A stretch of DNA of 64,000 nucleotides, taken from NCBI GenBank assembly GCA_022572355.1, contig JACZWC010000002.1, positions 62,001 through 126,000 on the forward strand. The letters are read 5' to 3'. The position numbers and the translations under genes were made by a program. Each line of letters opens with the position of its first letter. The stretch's first letter is position 1. This document shows, in pieces, positions 34,148 through 44,400 of the stretch. Source of the stretch: Bacteroidota bacterium (GTDB taxonomy: Bacteria; Bacteroidota; Bacteroidia; NORP154). The notes beneath the pieces were generated by a model. That model did no database searches, had not been told where the DNA came from, and saw only the letters and a program-made list of their open reading frames with translations.

Positions 34148-36031
34148 ATGGAGTTTTCTGATAAACATACCCCCCGTTGGGTTGTATTTTTCATCGACCT
34201 TGGAATTTGTTGTGCGTCATTTACGCTCGCTTATCTTTTGCGCTTTGAATTCAGTATTCCAGCCATTGAATTGGACCCGCTACCTTACACATTTCCCATT
34301 CTATTGGCGGTAAGGGCGTTTAGCTTCTATATTGGCAAAACATACTCTGGCGTGGTTAGATACACGAGCACAAAAGATGCTGAACGTATCTTTTTTGTAA
34401 TCGCTGCAGGTAGTGTTGTTTTGGGATTGGCCAATGTGCTGACATACTTTTCTCCTCTGCAAATATTTATCATTCCTTATTCAATAATTATTATGGATTT
34501 CATTTTCACGGTTTTTATTATGACATCTTCCAGGCTCATTGTTAAAAGCTTGTATATGGAAATGAGTAATCCAAGCAGCAAGAAGCAATATGTAATTATA
34601 ATCGGGGCTGGAGAAGCTGGAATAATTACCAAAAGAACGCTCGACAGAGATGCCGGAACCCGTTACAAGGTATTCGCATTCATCGATGATGATGAGACAA
34701 AGGCTGGAAAAATGCTGGAAGGAATCCCAATCCATAAGGCAATTGATCTGGGAGACTTGCTGAGCAAGAACGACATACGCCAAGTAATTATATCGATTCA
34801 AAACATATCAGCCAGTAGAAAGCAAGAGTTTATAGATGTTTGCCTCGATCAGAATACAAGGGTGCTGAGCGTTCCGCCCGTAAACAACTGGATAAATGGG
34901 GAGTTGAGCTTTCGGCAAATTCAGAGAATTAAAATAGAAGATTTACTGGAAAGGGAACCAATTCAGTTGGATATAGATAAAATCAAATCGCAAATTGAAG
35001 GGAAAAAAGTATTGGTTACCGGGGGCGCTGGGTCCATTGGAAGCGAATTAGCTAAACAAATCGGGTTATATAATCCAAAGAAGCTAATTGTGCTGGATCA
35101 AGCAGAGTCGCCTTTGTATGACCTGGAATTAGAACTTAGAGAAAAGCATGGCTATACCAATTTCGAGGTGGTGCTCGGTGATGTGAGGAACAAGGCCAGA
35201 ATGACGAAGGTGTTTTCTACCTACTCTCCTGATGTAATTTATCATGCGGCAGCATATAAGCACGTTCCTACGATTGAGGAAAACCCATCTGAAGGATTAC
35301 TGGTTAATGTGGGAGGAACCAAGATCATGGCAGACCTCGCCGTTGAACACGGAGTGACAGAATTTGTGCTGGTATCGACGGATAAAGCGGTAAACCCCAC
35401 CAATGTGATGGGAGCATCTAAAAGAATAGCTGAAATTTATTGTCAAAGCTTATCAAAGCATCAGAACACCACGAATTTCATCACCACCCGATTTGGCAAT
35501 GTACTTGGATCAAATGGATCGGTTATTCTTCGTTTTCGCAAGCAAATTGAAAATGGAGGGCCGGTTACTGTCACGGATCCCGAGGTAAGCAGATATTTCA
35601 TGACCATCCCTGAAGCTTGTCAATTGGTACTCGAAGCAGGAGCGATTGGTAAAGGTGGAGAAATCTACATTTTTGATATGGGTGAGTCTATCAAAATTGA
35701 TCATCTGGCTAAGAAAATGATCAAGCTCTCAAAATTGAAGCTGAATAAGGACATTCAGCTTATTTACACAGGACTAAGAAAAGGTGAAAAGCTTGTAGAG
35801 GAACTCCTCAACACAGGAGAAGACACCTTGCCGACACATCACCCCAAAATAATGATTGCGAAGGTTAAAGAATACGAGTGGGACATCGTATCAAAGAGCA
35901 CTCAGGCGCTCATCGATCTTTTTGATTCTCAGGACAACGATGCCATTGTATCTTCAATGAAAAAGATGATTCCCGAATTTCAAAGCAGCAATTCAGAATT
36001 CGAGAAATTGGATTCAAAAGTTGACGTTTAA
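34148..36031 (+). CDS. Polysaccharide biosynthesis nucleotide-sugar 4,6-dehydratase (CapD/WbpM type)
   Basis: 627 residues. Four N-terminal membrane helices, an N-terminal Rossmann domain (VIIIGAGEAGIITKR), and a C-terminal extended-SDR domain starting VLVTGGAGSIGSELAKQIG near residue 290. The active site block reads VSTDKAVNPTNVMGASKRIAE: Lys is kept and Met replaces the usual Tyr, as is normal for FlaA1/WbpM dehydratases. RPGEK-like end (GLRKGEKLVEEL) is the family's substrate loop. Converts UDP-GlcNAc-type sugars for capsule, O-antigen or glycan synthesis. Divergent from the glycosyltransferase. Confidence 0.92.
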   Translation: MEFSDKHTPRWVVFFIDLGICCASFTLAYLLRFEFSIPAIELDPLPYTFPILLAVRAFSFYIGKTYSGVVRYTSTKDAERIFFVIAAGSVVLGLANVLTYFSPLQIFIIPYSIIIMDFIFTVFIMTSSRLIVKSLYMEMSNPSSKKQYVIIIGAGEAGIITKRTLDRDAGTRYKVFAFIDDDETKAGKMLEGIPIHKAIDLGDLLSKNDIRQVIISIQNISASRKQEFIDVCLDQNTRVLSVPPVNNWINGELSFRQIQRIKIEDLLEREPIQLDIDKIKSQIEGKKVLVTGGAGSIGSELAKQIGLYNPKKLIVLDQAESPLYDLELELREKHGYTNFEVVLGDVRNKARMTKVFSTYSPDVIYHAAAYKHVPTIEENPSEGLLVNVGGTKIMADLAVEHGVTEFVLVSTDKAVNPTNVMGASKRIAEIYCQSLSKHQNTTNFITTRFGNVLGSNGSVILRFRKQIENGGPVTVTDPEVSRYFMTIPEACQLVLEAGAIGKGGEIYIFDMGESIKIDHLAKKMIKLSKLKLNKDIQLIYTGLRKGEKLVEELLNTGEDTLPTHHPKIMIAKVKEYEWDIVSKSTQALIDLFDSQDNDAIVSSMKKMIPEFQSSNSEFEKLDSKVDV

Positions 36032-36037
36032 GGCCGT

Positions 36038-36394
36038 TTAGTACAATGCCAGAGACAGCATCGTTAAAGTACAGGCATTCACCGGCTCAATGTTCTCCTC
36101 CTTCAATATTGCTGACAGCTCTGCGTTTTCCGCACCAGGATTGAAGATTACCCTCTTAGGTGCCAGCTCAACAATGTAATCGTACCAATCTTTTTGTCTT
36201 TTCATACTGAGATAGAGGGTTACCGAATGAACATTTTCCTGCACAGGCCTGTTAATAAAAATTTCAATGCCCTCTACATTACCTTTCTTTGAGCCCATCA
36301 AAACAACTTCATTGCCATAATTCAGCAACTTCTTTACGACGATATTTCCATATCTATCCGGGTTAGGTGAAGCTCCTATTACCAGTGTTTTCAT
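36038..36394 (-). CDS. CoA-binding domain protein
   Basis: 118 residues from ATG 36394 (MKTLVIGASPNPDRYGNIVV); the frame is open upstream but the added residues do not resemble the family. A single Rossmann-like CoA-binding domain: GASPNPDRYG loop, the LMGSKKGNVEGIEIF block, and VIFNPGAENAELSAILKEENI, which resembles the succinyl-CoA ligase-type family (YccU-like). Small cytosolic ligand-binding protein of unknown role. Convergent with the epimerase gene, 6 bp apart. Confidence 0.85.
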   Translation of the reverse strand: MKTLVIGASPNPDRYGNIVVKKLLNYGNEVVLMGSKKGNVEGIEIFINRPVQENVHSVTLYLSMKRQKDWYDYIVELAPKRVIFNPGAENAELSAILKEENIEPVNACTLTMLSLALY

Positions 36395-36556
36395 TGCAGC
36401 GTAATATTCCACAAAGATACACGTGTAATTAATCTCCTCAAAAAATAGCACAGGAAGATTCAACAGCTTAAATACTGCGCTGTTACGAATATTAACATTT
36501 CATTTATACCAGAAGGGCACAATTTCTGTTACAGCCTTTATTGAGAAACATTTTCA

Positions 36557-36564
36557 TATTTTTG
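36557..36564 (+). promoter_or_regulatory. Candidate -7 box for the thioredoxin-fold gene
   Basis: TATTTTTG followed by C matches TAnnTTTG exactly. It lies 17 bp before ATG 36582. No suitable TTTG -33 is present at the normal spacing. It favours ATG 36582 over ATG 36573, which would be nearly leaderless. Confidence 0.45.
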
Positions 36565-36581
36565 CGTCAGATATGATCCGG

Positions 36582-38009
36582 ATGAAGAAAGCCTTTATTT
36601 TACTTTTATTTATATCAATTTCAACTGGCCTTTTTTCTCAAAAGGGCGGGCACGAGATTAGAATAAAAGTGAATGGAATCAAGGACTCAGCCTGCTATTT
36701 GGCCGGATATTACGGCAAGAAGCAATACTACAAAGACACCGCTCAATTCGATTCGAAAGGACTGTGCATCTTCAAAGGCCCTGATACTCTTCCAGGTGGT
36801 ATTTATTCTATCATTCTTCCAGGCAATACATACTTCGAGTTTCTTATCAATGAGCAACACTTCACTTTAGAAACTGATACTGCCGACCTGGTTCAGAACA
36901 TGAAGATAAAGGGCTCTCTTGAGAACAAGCTCTTCTACGATCATTTTCATTTGGTGGCGAGCCTGCAAAAGGATGCAGAAAAATATAAGAGTTCATTGAA
37001 AAGACTCAATGAAAAGGATGATAAGGACTCTCTTAAGATTGTTCGAAAGCAGTTGCGGGAGGTGAACAAGCAAGTTGAAGATTACAAGTTGAATATCATG
37101 AAGGAGTATCCTCAAACGCTGCTCGCCAAAATATTCAAGGCCATGAAAGATCCTGATATTCCAGATCCACCTAAAGATGAGAACGGGAAAATTATTGATT
37201 CTCTCTTTCGGTACAAGTATCTGAAAAGCCACTTCTGGGATAATATCGATTTTACAGATGATAACATATTGAGAACCCCAATCTATCACGGTAGATTGAT
37301 GCGATACATCAAAAAAATGACGGCTCAAATTCCTGATTCAATTAATACCTCGGCAGATGTATTGCTGGAATTGGCTAAAGCGAACAGGCAGATTTTCAAA
37401 TATACGCTCAGCAAGATTATATATATGTACGAAACATCAAAGATCATGGGCATGGATGCTGTGTTTGTACACCTTGCCGAAAAGTACTACATGACCAATC
37501 AGGCGTTTTGGATCGATTCTGTTCAACTTTTTAAGATCAGTGACAGGGTTAGATCCATCAAGCCTACGCTTATCGGCAAACCGGCTCCTCCAATCTATTA
37601 CATGAAAGATCGCGCTGGCAAGCAAATTCCATTGTATTCAGTTGACGCAGATTTTATTATTATGGTATTCTGGGATCCGGATTGCGGACACTGCAAGAAG
37701 GAAATGCCAAAGATCAACGAGGTGTATGAAAAATATAAAACGAGAAACTTAAAGGTATATGCTATATGTACGGAAGTGGAACGTGAGAAATGGATCAAAT
37801 ATCTGGACAGTCACCCCTATGAATGGATAAATGTGGCTGATTTTGAGCTGCATAGCCCGTTCCGGGACCTTTATGATATTAGCAGTACGCCAAAGATCTT
37901 TCTTTTAGATAAGAACAAAAAGATCATTGCCAAGAAAATATCCCATGAAGCATTGGATGAAATACTGGCCAGGAAGTTCAGGCAGATGGACAAAAAGAAG
38001 GACAAATAA
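36582..38009 (+). CDS. Exported thioredoxin-like protein with DUF4369/DUF5106-type regions
   Basis: 475 residues. Signal peptide (KKAFILLLFISISTGLFSQ). Residues 20-110 form a DUF4369-like beta domain (EIRIKVNGIKDSACYLAGYY... GGIYSIILPGNTYFEFLI). The middle is helical, with KEYPQTLLAKIFKAMKDPDI and FWDNIDFTDDNILRTPIYHG typical of DUF5106. The C-terminus is a thioredoxin fold with the redox site WDPDCGHCKKEMP (CGHC) and cis-Pro segment SSTPKIFLLD. Likely an envelope thiol-disulfide or chaperone-like protein. A Lys-rich tail ends the protein. Confidence 0.9.
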   Translation: MKKAFILLLFISISTGLFSQKGGHEIRIKVNGIKDSACYLAGYYGKKQYYKDTAQFDSKGLCIFKGPDTLPGGIYSIILPGNTYFEFLINEQHFTLETDTADLVQNMKIKGSLENKLFYDHFHLVASLQKDAEKYKSSLKRLNEKDDKDSLKIVRKQLREVNKQVEDYKLNIMKEYPQTLLAKIFKAMKDPDIPDPPKDENGKIIDSLFRYKYLKSHFWDNIDFTDDNILRTPIYHGRLMRYIKKMTAQIPDSINTSADVLLELAKANRQIFKYTLSKIIYMYETSKIMGMDAVFVHLAEKYYMTNQAFWIDSVQLFKISDRVRSIKPTLIGKPAPPIYYMKDRAGKQIPLYSVDADFIIMVFWDPDCGHCKKEMPKINEVYEKYKTRNLKVYAICTEVEREKWIKYLDSHPYEWINVADFELHSPFRDLYDISSTPKIFLLDKNKKIIAKKISHEALDEILARKFRQMDKKKDK

Positions 38010-38062
38010 TAAGGGAGCCAAAAAATGATTCCCTTTCTTCTTGTAAAGAAACTCCTCTAATC

Positions 38063-38983
38063 CTAATAAGTTATCGTATACAAATTCTGGCCGATCATAA
38101 TAGTATACGTCCTGTCACAAGCTCCCGTACCAAAGTCAACGATTCTTTCGTTCAAGCCGTCTGGCTGAATACTGAGCCCTCCTTTAGTAATATCGAGAAA
38201 ATAATCGCAGAACTCCACTCTCAGTGCAGTAGTTATAGTGACGGTGAACGGGAGGCCATTTCTGTTGATACCAGATGCAGAGCCAGTAACGGAGTACACG
38301 TCATCCAAAATACCGTTAAGGAACATGAAGCTTCCGTCTGGATTCTGTGTCCAAAATCCGGTATTGGCACCTTCTATCCACTCTCTTGTCCTGGTGGAAA
38401 CCCAGGTAACTACCTGGCTCCCATCTGGAGAGCTCACATTTCCATTTACATCAATGGTGAATGAATTATTCCCATTATTCGTTACTGTTTTTGTTCCCTC
38501 CACGCTGTAGTCATTAACATGGTAGTCCACCAACGTGGTAGTAATGATTGTACCTGCCTGGTTGTATTTACCTGTAAATACGGATATTATTTTTCCTCTA
38601 CGCGTCTTACCATCATTTCCCAAACAGTTGGTCGCTCCAAAATCAATAGTCAGTGTCTTTGGAAAAGTATTGTTCCATACCGGTGGACTTTGAGATATAT
38701 CCCAGGCAGGAGGTACCAATGTTACCGTTGCACAAGTACTGCTGAATGTGTAATCCAATTGTGCGCTCGTTTTTGGGGTACCATCAAGATTCTCCTCCTC
38801 AACAGCCTCATTCATATTTTTAAACACGTCATCGAACAGGCTCTCCGCTAACTTGTTATCCTCAGTGGTTGTGGTTAATTCAAAAGGAGTAATTGGCGTT
38901 TCTTCATCCTTTTTGCAAGAGTTCATAAATAGCAGGCCTGTAATCACTGTACAGGACAGGAGGGAATAGACTGTTTTTTTCAT
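38063..38983 (-). CDS. Lipoprotein of unknown function
   Basis: 306 residues. Lipobox LLFMNSC (Cys23) after a hydrophobic leader, followed by KKDEETPITPF, a typical Bacteroidota exported-lipoprotein linker. The remainder is beta-rich with paired cysteines: FSSTCATVTLVPP, TIDFGATNCLGNDGKTRRG and VEFCDYFLDITKG, FGTGACDRTYTI. The 'TIDFG...C..DG..RRGKI' pattern recurs in Bacteroidota lipoproteins of unknown function. Surface or periplasmic role is likely. Its end is 53 bp from the convergent thioredoxin-fold gene. Confidence 0.82.
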   Translation of the reverse strand: MKKTVYSLLSCTVITGLLFMNSCKKDEETPITPFELTTTTEDNKLAESLFDDVFKNMNEAVEEENLDGTPKTSAQLDYTFSSTCATVTLVPPAWDISQSPPVWNNTFPKTLTIDFGATNCLGNDGKTRRGKIISVFTGKYNQAGTIITTTLVDYHVNDYSVEGTKTVTNNGNNSFTIDVNGNVSSPDGSQVVTWVSTRTREWIEGANTGFWTQNPDGSFMFLNGILDDVYSVTGSASGINRNGLPFTVTITTALRVEFCDYFLDITKGGLSIQPDGLNERIVDFGTGACDRTYTIMIGQNLYTITY

Positions 38984-39031
38984 GATTTAGGGAATTTTGT
39001 GTGTATTTGGAATATACAAATTTATGAAATT

Positions 39032-39063
39032 TTTGTGTACCATATTTTCAATCTCTACTTTTA
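39032..39063 (+). promoter_or_regulatory. Candidate promoter for the MazG-like gene
   Basis: TTTG (39032-39035) and TACTTTTA (39056-39063) are spaced 20 bp apart, a Bacteroidetes promoter with one mismatch in the -7 box. It lies about 68 bp before ATG 39131. Confidence 0.4.
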
Positions 39064-39130
39064 GGGCCTATTGGATAATTTAATCCCATGAAGACAAAAA
39101 TCCATTAACTTAAATTTCAATCCAAGTATT

Positions 39131-39625
39131 ATGCATTCAATTGACTCATTAAATCAGGTAGCGGAGTTTCACAGGACTTTTCAGCACCCTATCCTTTCAT
39201 CGCCAAATATCCCTTCCGCAGAAAGGTGTAAACTGAGAATATCATTAATAGCTGAAGAACTATTGGAGTTGGAGGAGGGAATAGCAGATAAAAACCTCAT
39301 CGAAATAGCCGATGCCCTGTGTGATATTCAGTATGTGCTATCTGGAGCTGTATTGGAGTTTGGGCTAGGAGATAAATTTGCGGAGTTATTTGACGAGGTT
39401 CAACGATCAAATATGAGTAAAGCTTGTAATAATAAAGAAGAAGCAGAGGCAACGGTAGCTCATTACCAGCAGAGCGAGAATACCGAATGTTACTTCAGGG
39501 AAATTGACGGAAAATTCCTGGTATTTCGCAGCTCAGATGACAAGACGCTCAAATCAATTAACTACTCTCCGGCCGATCTTAAAAGTATTCTTGAGGTAGA
39601 CACTGTTAAAGATATTCAAACATAA
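39131..39625 (+). CDS. MazG-like / PRA-PH-family NTP pyrophosphohydrolase
   Basis: 164 residues, all-alpha. The acidic metal-binding motif is IAEELLELEEGIAD followed by EIADALCDIQYVLSGAVLEFGL, giving the EExxE...ExxD arrangement of the MazG/PRA-PH superfamily. It probably hydrolyses a nucleoside triphosphate to the monophosphate and pyrophosphate, a house-cleaning role. The C-terminal 60 residues (ATVAHYQQSENTECYFREIDGK) form an extra region seen in the Bacteroidota type. Cytosolic. Followed 39 bp later by a small TPR gene. Confidence 0.83.
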   Translation: MHSIDSLNQVAEFHRTFQHPILSSPNIPSAERCKLRISLIAEELLELEEGIADKNLIEIADALCDIQYVLSGAVLEFGLGDKFAELFDEVQRSNMSKACNNKEEAEATVAHYQQSENTECYFREIDGKFLVFRSSDDKTLKSINYSPADLKSILEVDTVKDIQT

Positions 39626-39664
39626 GAGGGAATATTCCGTAGTAATGGGAAAAGCAGTATAAAA

Positions 39665-40249
39665 ATGATTCGATTGTTGTTCATAGTGGCGCTGGGCCTG
39701 GCTTATTTTACAGGCTTTTCTCAGACCAATCCCCCTGCTAAAAAGCAGCCCGTTAAGACGGTAAAGCCCCTCAAACCCAAAAAACAGAAAAAGGGAAGGC
39801 TGGTTACAGCACTGGATTATTTAAAGAGCGGAAAGGTGAAAAATGAAATTGATGAGATGGACGAGGCCATGGAGGATTTCAACAAGGCAATTGAATTGGA
39901 CCCGGAATATGAGCGGGCTTACCTTGAAAGAGGGAAAACCTATTTTATATTACAGGAGTTCGAAAATGCATTGGCAGATTTTAAGAAAACCATAGAGCTT
40001 TCGGAAGAAAAAATGGAGTCTGCAAGAAAAAGGGGAAATGTGAAAACAATCCTTGAAGATCACAAAGGAGCAACAAAGGAGTATAATAGGGCGAATTTGC
40101 TAAAACCCATTCTGGCTGAGGGATTATACAACCTCGGCAATGTCAAGTTTTTCATGGGAGATAAGGAAGGATGTTGTGCGGATCTTAAAAAGTCAGGAGA
40201 ACTCGGCTTTCTAAAGGCCTACAGCTATATCAAAAAATACTGCCAGTAA
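39665..40249 (+). CDS. Small exported TPR protein
   Basis: 194 residues. Signal peptide to FTGFSQ, then a Lys/Pro-rich linker (PAKKQPVKTVKPLKPKKQKK). Two to four TPR units follow: MEDFNKAIELDPEYERAYLERGKTYF, EFENALADFKKTIELSEEK and, near the end, LYNLGNVKFFMGDKEGCCADLKKSGELG. Ends LKAYSYIKKYCQ, the closing helix that many Bacteroidota TPR proteins share. Probably a periplasmic or outer-membrane-associated scaffold. A degraded copy of its last 19 codons lies about 220 bp downstream. Confidence 0.85.
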   Translation: MIRLLFIVALGLAYFTGFSQTNPPAKKQPVKTVKPLKPKKQKKGRLVTALDYLKSGKVKNEIDEMDEAMEDFNKAIELDPEYERAYLERGKTYFILQEFENALADFKKTIELSEEKMESARKRGNVKTILEDHKGATKEYNRANLLKPILAEGLYNLGNVKFFMGDKEGCCADLKKSGELGFLKAYSYIKKYCQ

Positions 40250-40322
40250 CTTACCTCCTGTCTTCGTTATTGCAGCACCCACTATGACAAACTCTCCTCT
40301 TCACTATGGCCATGATCAGTCT

Positions 40323-40372
40323 GGTTTCGGGTTTCAGGCCTTTTACCCGATAACCGAAACCCGATAACCGAA
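40323..40372. repeat. Inverted repeat with tandem 14-bp units
   Basis: ACCCGATAACCGAA occurs twice in perfect tandem (40345-40358 and 40359-40372). GGTTTCGGGTTTCAGG at 40323-40338 is the imperfect inverse of CCGAAACCCGATAACC (40354-40369). It lies in the 226-bp gap after the small TPR gene, between the gene end and its decayed copy. Confidence 0.6.
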
Positions 40373-40410
40373 ATTCAGGTCAGTTTTTCGGTGGGTGAAA
40401 AATAGGAACA

Positions 40411-40469
40411 AGTCTGTTGAACTGAGTTGCTTGAAAGCGTATAATTATATCAAAAAATACAGCCAGTAG
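40411..40469 (+). pseudogene. Remnant of a second copy of the small TPR gene's 3' end
   Basis: The 59 bp here align without gaps to the last 59 bp of the TPR gene (40191-40249). In frame this remnant reads KSVELSCLKAYNYIKKYSQ then stop, against KSGELGFLKAYSYIKKYCQ in the gene. Upstream of it the similarity stops within the repeat-containing spacer. It is probably the tail of a deleted tandem duplicate. Confidence 0.65.
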
Positions 40470-40475
40470 ATTTAA

Positions 40476-41429
40476 TTAACCCCATTCAGGGCACTTCATA
40501 TCCCTGATTCTTTTATTGGGTTTCAATCGGGCTCTAACCAGAATTTCATGGGTATTATTACTGTACTTCATCAATTTAGATGTGGTAAAATCGAATGCAT
40601 ATCCAACCTGAATGTAGTTATTCAAATTAAATCCAACGATACCGATTATCGCGTCTATCTTCCGATAAGAAATGCCGACCCACCACATGTTCTTATAATC
40701 GAATTTGACGTTTACATCAACCTGAATTGGCGTGAGTAATCCAAACTTCACATGCGCAGCGGGAATAATATTTGATTCTATCTTCTTTAATGGAAATTTA
40801 TATCCAGCTGAGACGAAGTAATGCATTTTTAATGTGTTTTTTGTTCCATTTAGTGGAATTGGAATGAGCTGGTGAGCGGATACTCCCGCAAAATATTTCT
40901 TAGAGTATATCCACGCACCTACTGCGGCATCCGGTGCAATAGCACTAAAAGATTGCAAGTCAGCGTCTCCAGGTTCAGCGGTCCATAAATCAGAAGTATT
41001 TAATTGGAATTGCCTCATGCCGGCAAAAATCCCTACTGAGCCATAAAGATTGTAATCCAACCTAACATGATAAGAGTAATTGAGATGAGCTACAATTTTA
41101 CTAATGGGCCCTGTTTCATCTTTGATCGCGACTGCGCCAATTGCATGGTGGTTTCGCTCGCCAAATGGCCTGGGCTCACGCTTCGTTGATTTAATTGGCG
41201 TACTGAAGCTGATGAGATAGGTCTGGGGCGCCGCATCAAACCCAAGCCATTGAGTCCGGTAGCCCAAGGTTAATTCCATATAATTACCAAGGCCTCCGGC
41301 AGCGGGGTTAATGACAAAATTATTAAACACAAATTGGCTGTAATGCGAAGGTTGCTGCGCTAAAGCCAATTCATTCCAACAGCAAACAATTGCAACACCT
41401 AGCAGAAAACTGTATTTGCTCACATTCAT
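40476..41429 (-). CDS. PorP/SprF-family type IX secretion outer-membrane protein
   Basis: 317 residues. Signal peptide to LALAQ, then the family opening QPSHYSQFVFNNFVINPAAGGL with the conserved NP and YRTQWLGF, followed by amphipathic strands (HHAIGAVAIKDETGPISKI, HLNYSYHVRLDYNLYGSVGIF, GVSAHQLIPIPLNG). Ends with a strand containing the TTSKL segment typical of PorP/SprF. In Flavobacterium SprF works with the SprB giant adhesin for its export or attachment. Translationally coupled (TAATG) to the giant T9SS type B protein upstream, so the two form a cargo-anchor pair. Confidence 0.93.
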   Translation of the reverse strand: MNVSKYSFLLGVAIVCCWNELALAQQPSHYSQFVFNNFVINPAAGGLGNYMELTLGYRTQWLGFDAAPQTYLISFSTPIKSTKREPRPFGERNHHAIGAVAIKDETGPISKIVAHLNYSYHVRLDYNLYGSVGIFAGMRQFQLNTSDLWTAEPGDADLQSFSAIAPDAAVGAWIYSKKYFAGVSAHQLIPIPLNGTKNTLKMHYFVSAGYKFPLKKIESNIIPAAHVKFGLLTPIQVDVNVKFDYKNMWWVGISYRKIDAIIGIVGFNLNNYIQVGYAFDFTTSKLMKYSNNTHEILVRARLKPNKRIRDMKCPEWG

Positions 41430-44400
41430 TATTTAACAATTGTTACAGATCCATAAAGTATACCACTTTTAACAAATTGACCCTGGTCGTCATCAGGATT
41501 ATCATCAGCATTGAGCTCAATGACATAATAATACACTGCCGGAGGCAACTCTGCATTCGTGAGTTTCTCTCTTCCATCCCACGGAGTTTCATATCCCTTC
41601 GATCTAAAAACCACATCTCCCCATCTGTTATATACTTTTACCACACACTCTGAAAAGTATATCAAATTCTCGATTTGCCAATCGTCATTGGTTCCATTAT
41701 CATTGGGTGTAAATGCATTCGGAATAGAAATATCACAGGGTGGAATGACTACTGTCTCTTCATCTTGAGGGCAACCAACCACAGCATCTGTAACAGTAAC
41801 ACTGTAAGTACCAGGTTCCAACCCTTCAAGCATTAATGAAGTAGATCCTGTATTCCAGATAAGACTGAGAGGCTGAGTTCCCCCTGATGTGCTTGCGGTG
41901 ATGATTCCTTTACCATTCTGACATTTAGATACCACTGATACATCAATTGGATCTGGCTCAATAACAGAGTCCGATGCCACCACTACAGGACAACTATTTA
42001 CATCCGTTACGCTTACGATATAGAAACCCTCTGTTAATCCGGTCTGTGAACTGGTACTGGATCCATTAGACCAATTGTACGTGTAGGCAGCTGCTCCTCC
42101 ACTGGTAATAGTAACCGATACTGTTCCATCAGAACCTCCAGTACAGGTAACATCAGTACTGGTGATAGAAAGAACAATTGGCGGAGGTGGAACCAATACA
42201 ACGGTTTGGGTATCAGCGGGACAGTTGTTCGCATCCTCAATCACAATCTGGTAGGTTCCATCAGACAAATTAGATGCGTTCGCATTGGTGCTTACAGACG
42301 GCGTCCATGTATAAGTATAGGCTGGATTGCCCCCAACTGCAGCAACTGAAATAGAGCCATCATTTGAGTTACAACTTGTTTCATCATTCTTCGTGATTGT
42401 AGAAGTTATATCAGCTGGGTTAACGAATGTGGTATTGAGTGTGGCTGGACAATTAAGTGAATCATATACCGTAACGGTGTAAGTGCTGTCATGACAAAGA
42501 CTATCTATTTGCTGGGATGTCTCCTTCGTACTCCAGTTGTAACTTGTCAGCGGAGTTCCATCAGGATAGGTGGCGGTCAGTTCTCCATTGCAACTATCGT
42601 TACAGGTAACGGGCGTAATAACCAAAATGGCATTAGCGGTAAACAGATAACCGATAGTTACTGTTGATGTATCCGTACAACCACTACTGTCCGTTACAAC
42701 AATGGTGTAATCCCCTGCGGCCAGCCCCGTTGCGGTTGGAGTGGTCTGAGGCGTAGGACTATCCCACGAGTAAGAATAAGGAGTGGTTCCACCGGAAACA
42801 GAAACTGTTGCCGTGCCATCCACCGAATCACAAGCTTGATTTACAGTGCTTGTGTTCGAGGTCATTGCTGGGTTTTGGCTGATCGTTATACTTGCAGAGT
42901 CTGGCCCGCATCCGTTTGCATCCGTGACAAATACCGTGTAAGATCCAGCACATAACCCTGTAGCGGTTGACGTTGTTTGTGCAGCCGGATCATTCCAAAG
43001 ATACGTATAAGGGGGGCTCCCGCCTGATCCACTTCCTGTGGCGGTTCCATCGCAAGTTCCGGCACATGCAAGCTTACTTACAGGAATCAACGCAGCAACG
43101 GATATTGGCTCTGTTACTGTCACACTATCTACCAAAACACAAGCGTTTCCAGTAATAACCTGCAAATAATACATTCCGGTACACACGCTATCCAATGTTG
43201 AGTCATTTTGTCCAATAGGAGTTCCCAATGGATTTTGCCATTCGTAAGTATAAGGCGCTATACCTCCAATGGCAGTTACAAATGCATCTCCATCACAAGC
43301 ACCAATACAACTGGTCTGTTTAATCCCAAATGTAATAGATGGCAAGACCAAAACAATCGTAGTTGTATCTGCACACCCAGCAGCATCCTGAGTAATAACG
43401 ATCCATACCCCAGCACAAAGATTGCTGATACTGCTACTTGTCTCTCCGGGAATAGCCACCATTGCATCGTCGTACCATTGATACGTGTAAGGAGTCGCGC
43501 CCAAAATAGGTGTTACTGAAGCCGAGCCATCACAAGATGCGCTGTCACAGGATACGTCAAACCCTTGAGGGATCACCGCCGGCGTTGTAATGATAACAGT
43601 GCTTATTCCGCTACATCCTGTAGAATCTGTTGCCGTATAAGAATAAATCCCTCCGCTCAAACCTGTTGCGGTTGCGCCCGTCTGAATAGGAAGTGTGGCC
43701 CATAAATAAGTATACGGAGGAACACCGCCAGATGCGACAACAGTGGCGTCTCCATCTGAGCCGTTAAAACAAGTTACATCCATTATGCTAACCGTACTGG
43801 TAGTTAATCCAGTTACCGTAAAAGGCAGACAGGCATTCGGCGCTACATTACCACATAAGTCTGTTACCCCAGAACCTGCAACAAGACATAAATTGAAACT
43901 TCCGCCTGCATTAATCGCCTGGTCGACTGTGATGGAAAAAGTTACCTCTTGAGTGCCACCACTCGTGCATGCTGCACCCGTTACCCCAGACAGCGTGTAA
44001 GGGCCACCAGGTCCGGATAACAAAAAATCAGTGTTTTGAACAGTATTGCATAACACTGGCTCTGAAAAAGAAAAAGTTAATACCGACTGTCCGCATACAA
44101 TTGGTGTATCCACTGATTGAATAGCAGGCGTGGTATTATCAAAAATTGTAGCAGACGAAGCTGAAAAATCAATTGTATAGCCATTAGGAGAAGGGGAGAA
44201 CTGGCTTACATTAATAACATAAACATCACCGGCAGTTACAGGTATACAAGCTTCATTCTGAGGCCCCCCCAGCCCATTCGGGCCAGTATCTCCAGGATTT
44301 GGAGCGTAGTTACAGCTCACTTCCAGGGATGGCATGGTTGCAATGTCCGCACAACCGTTGCTCGTAAGATTGAATACCGCCCAATCATAATCATCGGAAG

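Noticed and set aside
38010..38040. Short AAGGGA/TCCCTT stem after the thioredoxin-fold gene as a terminator.
   Set aside because: Only six base pairs with a 13-base loop; too weak to report as a feature.
42030..43520. Long plus-strand frames opposite the giant SprB gene.
   Set aside because: They are antisense to conserved repeats of a well-supported gene and show no protein features of their own.
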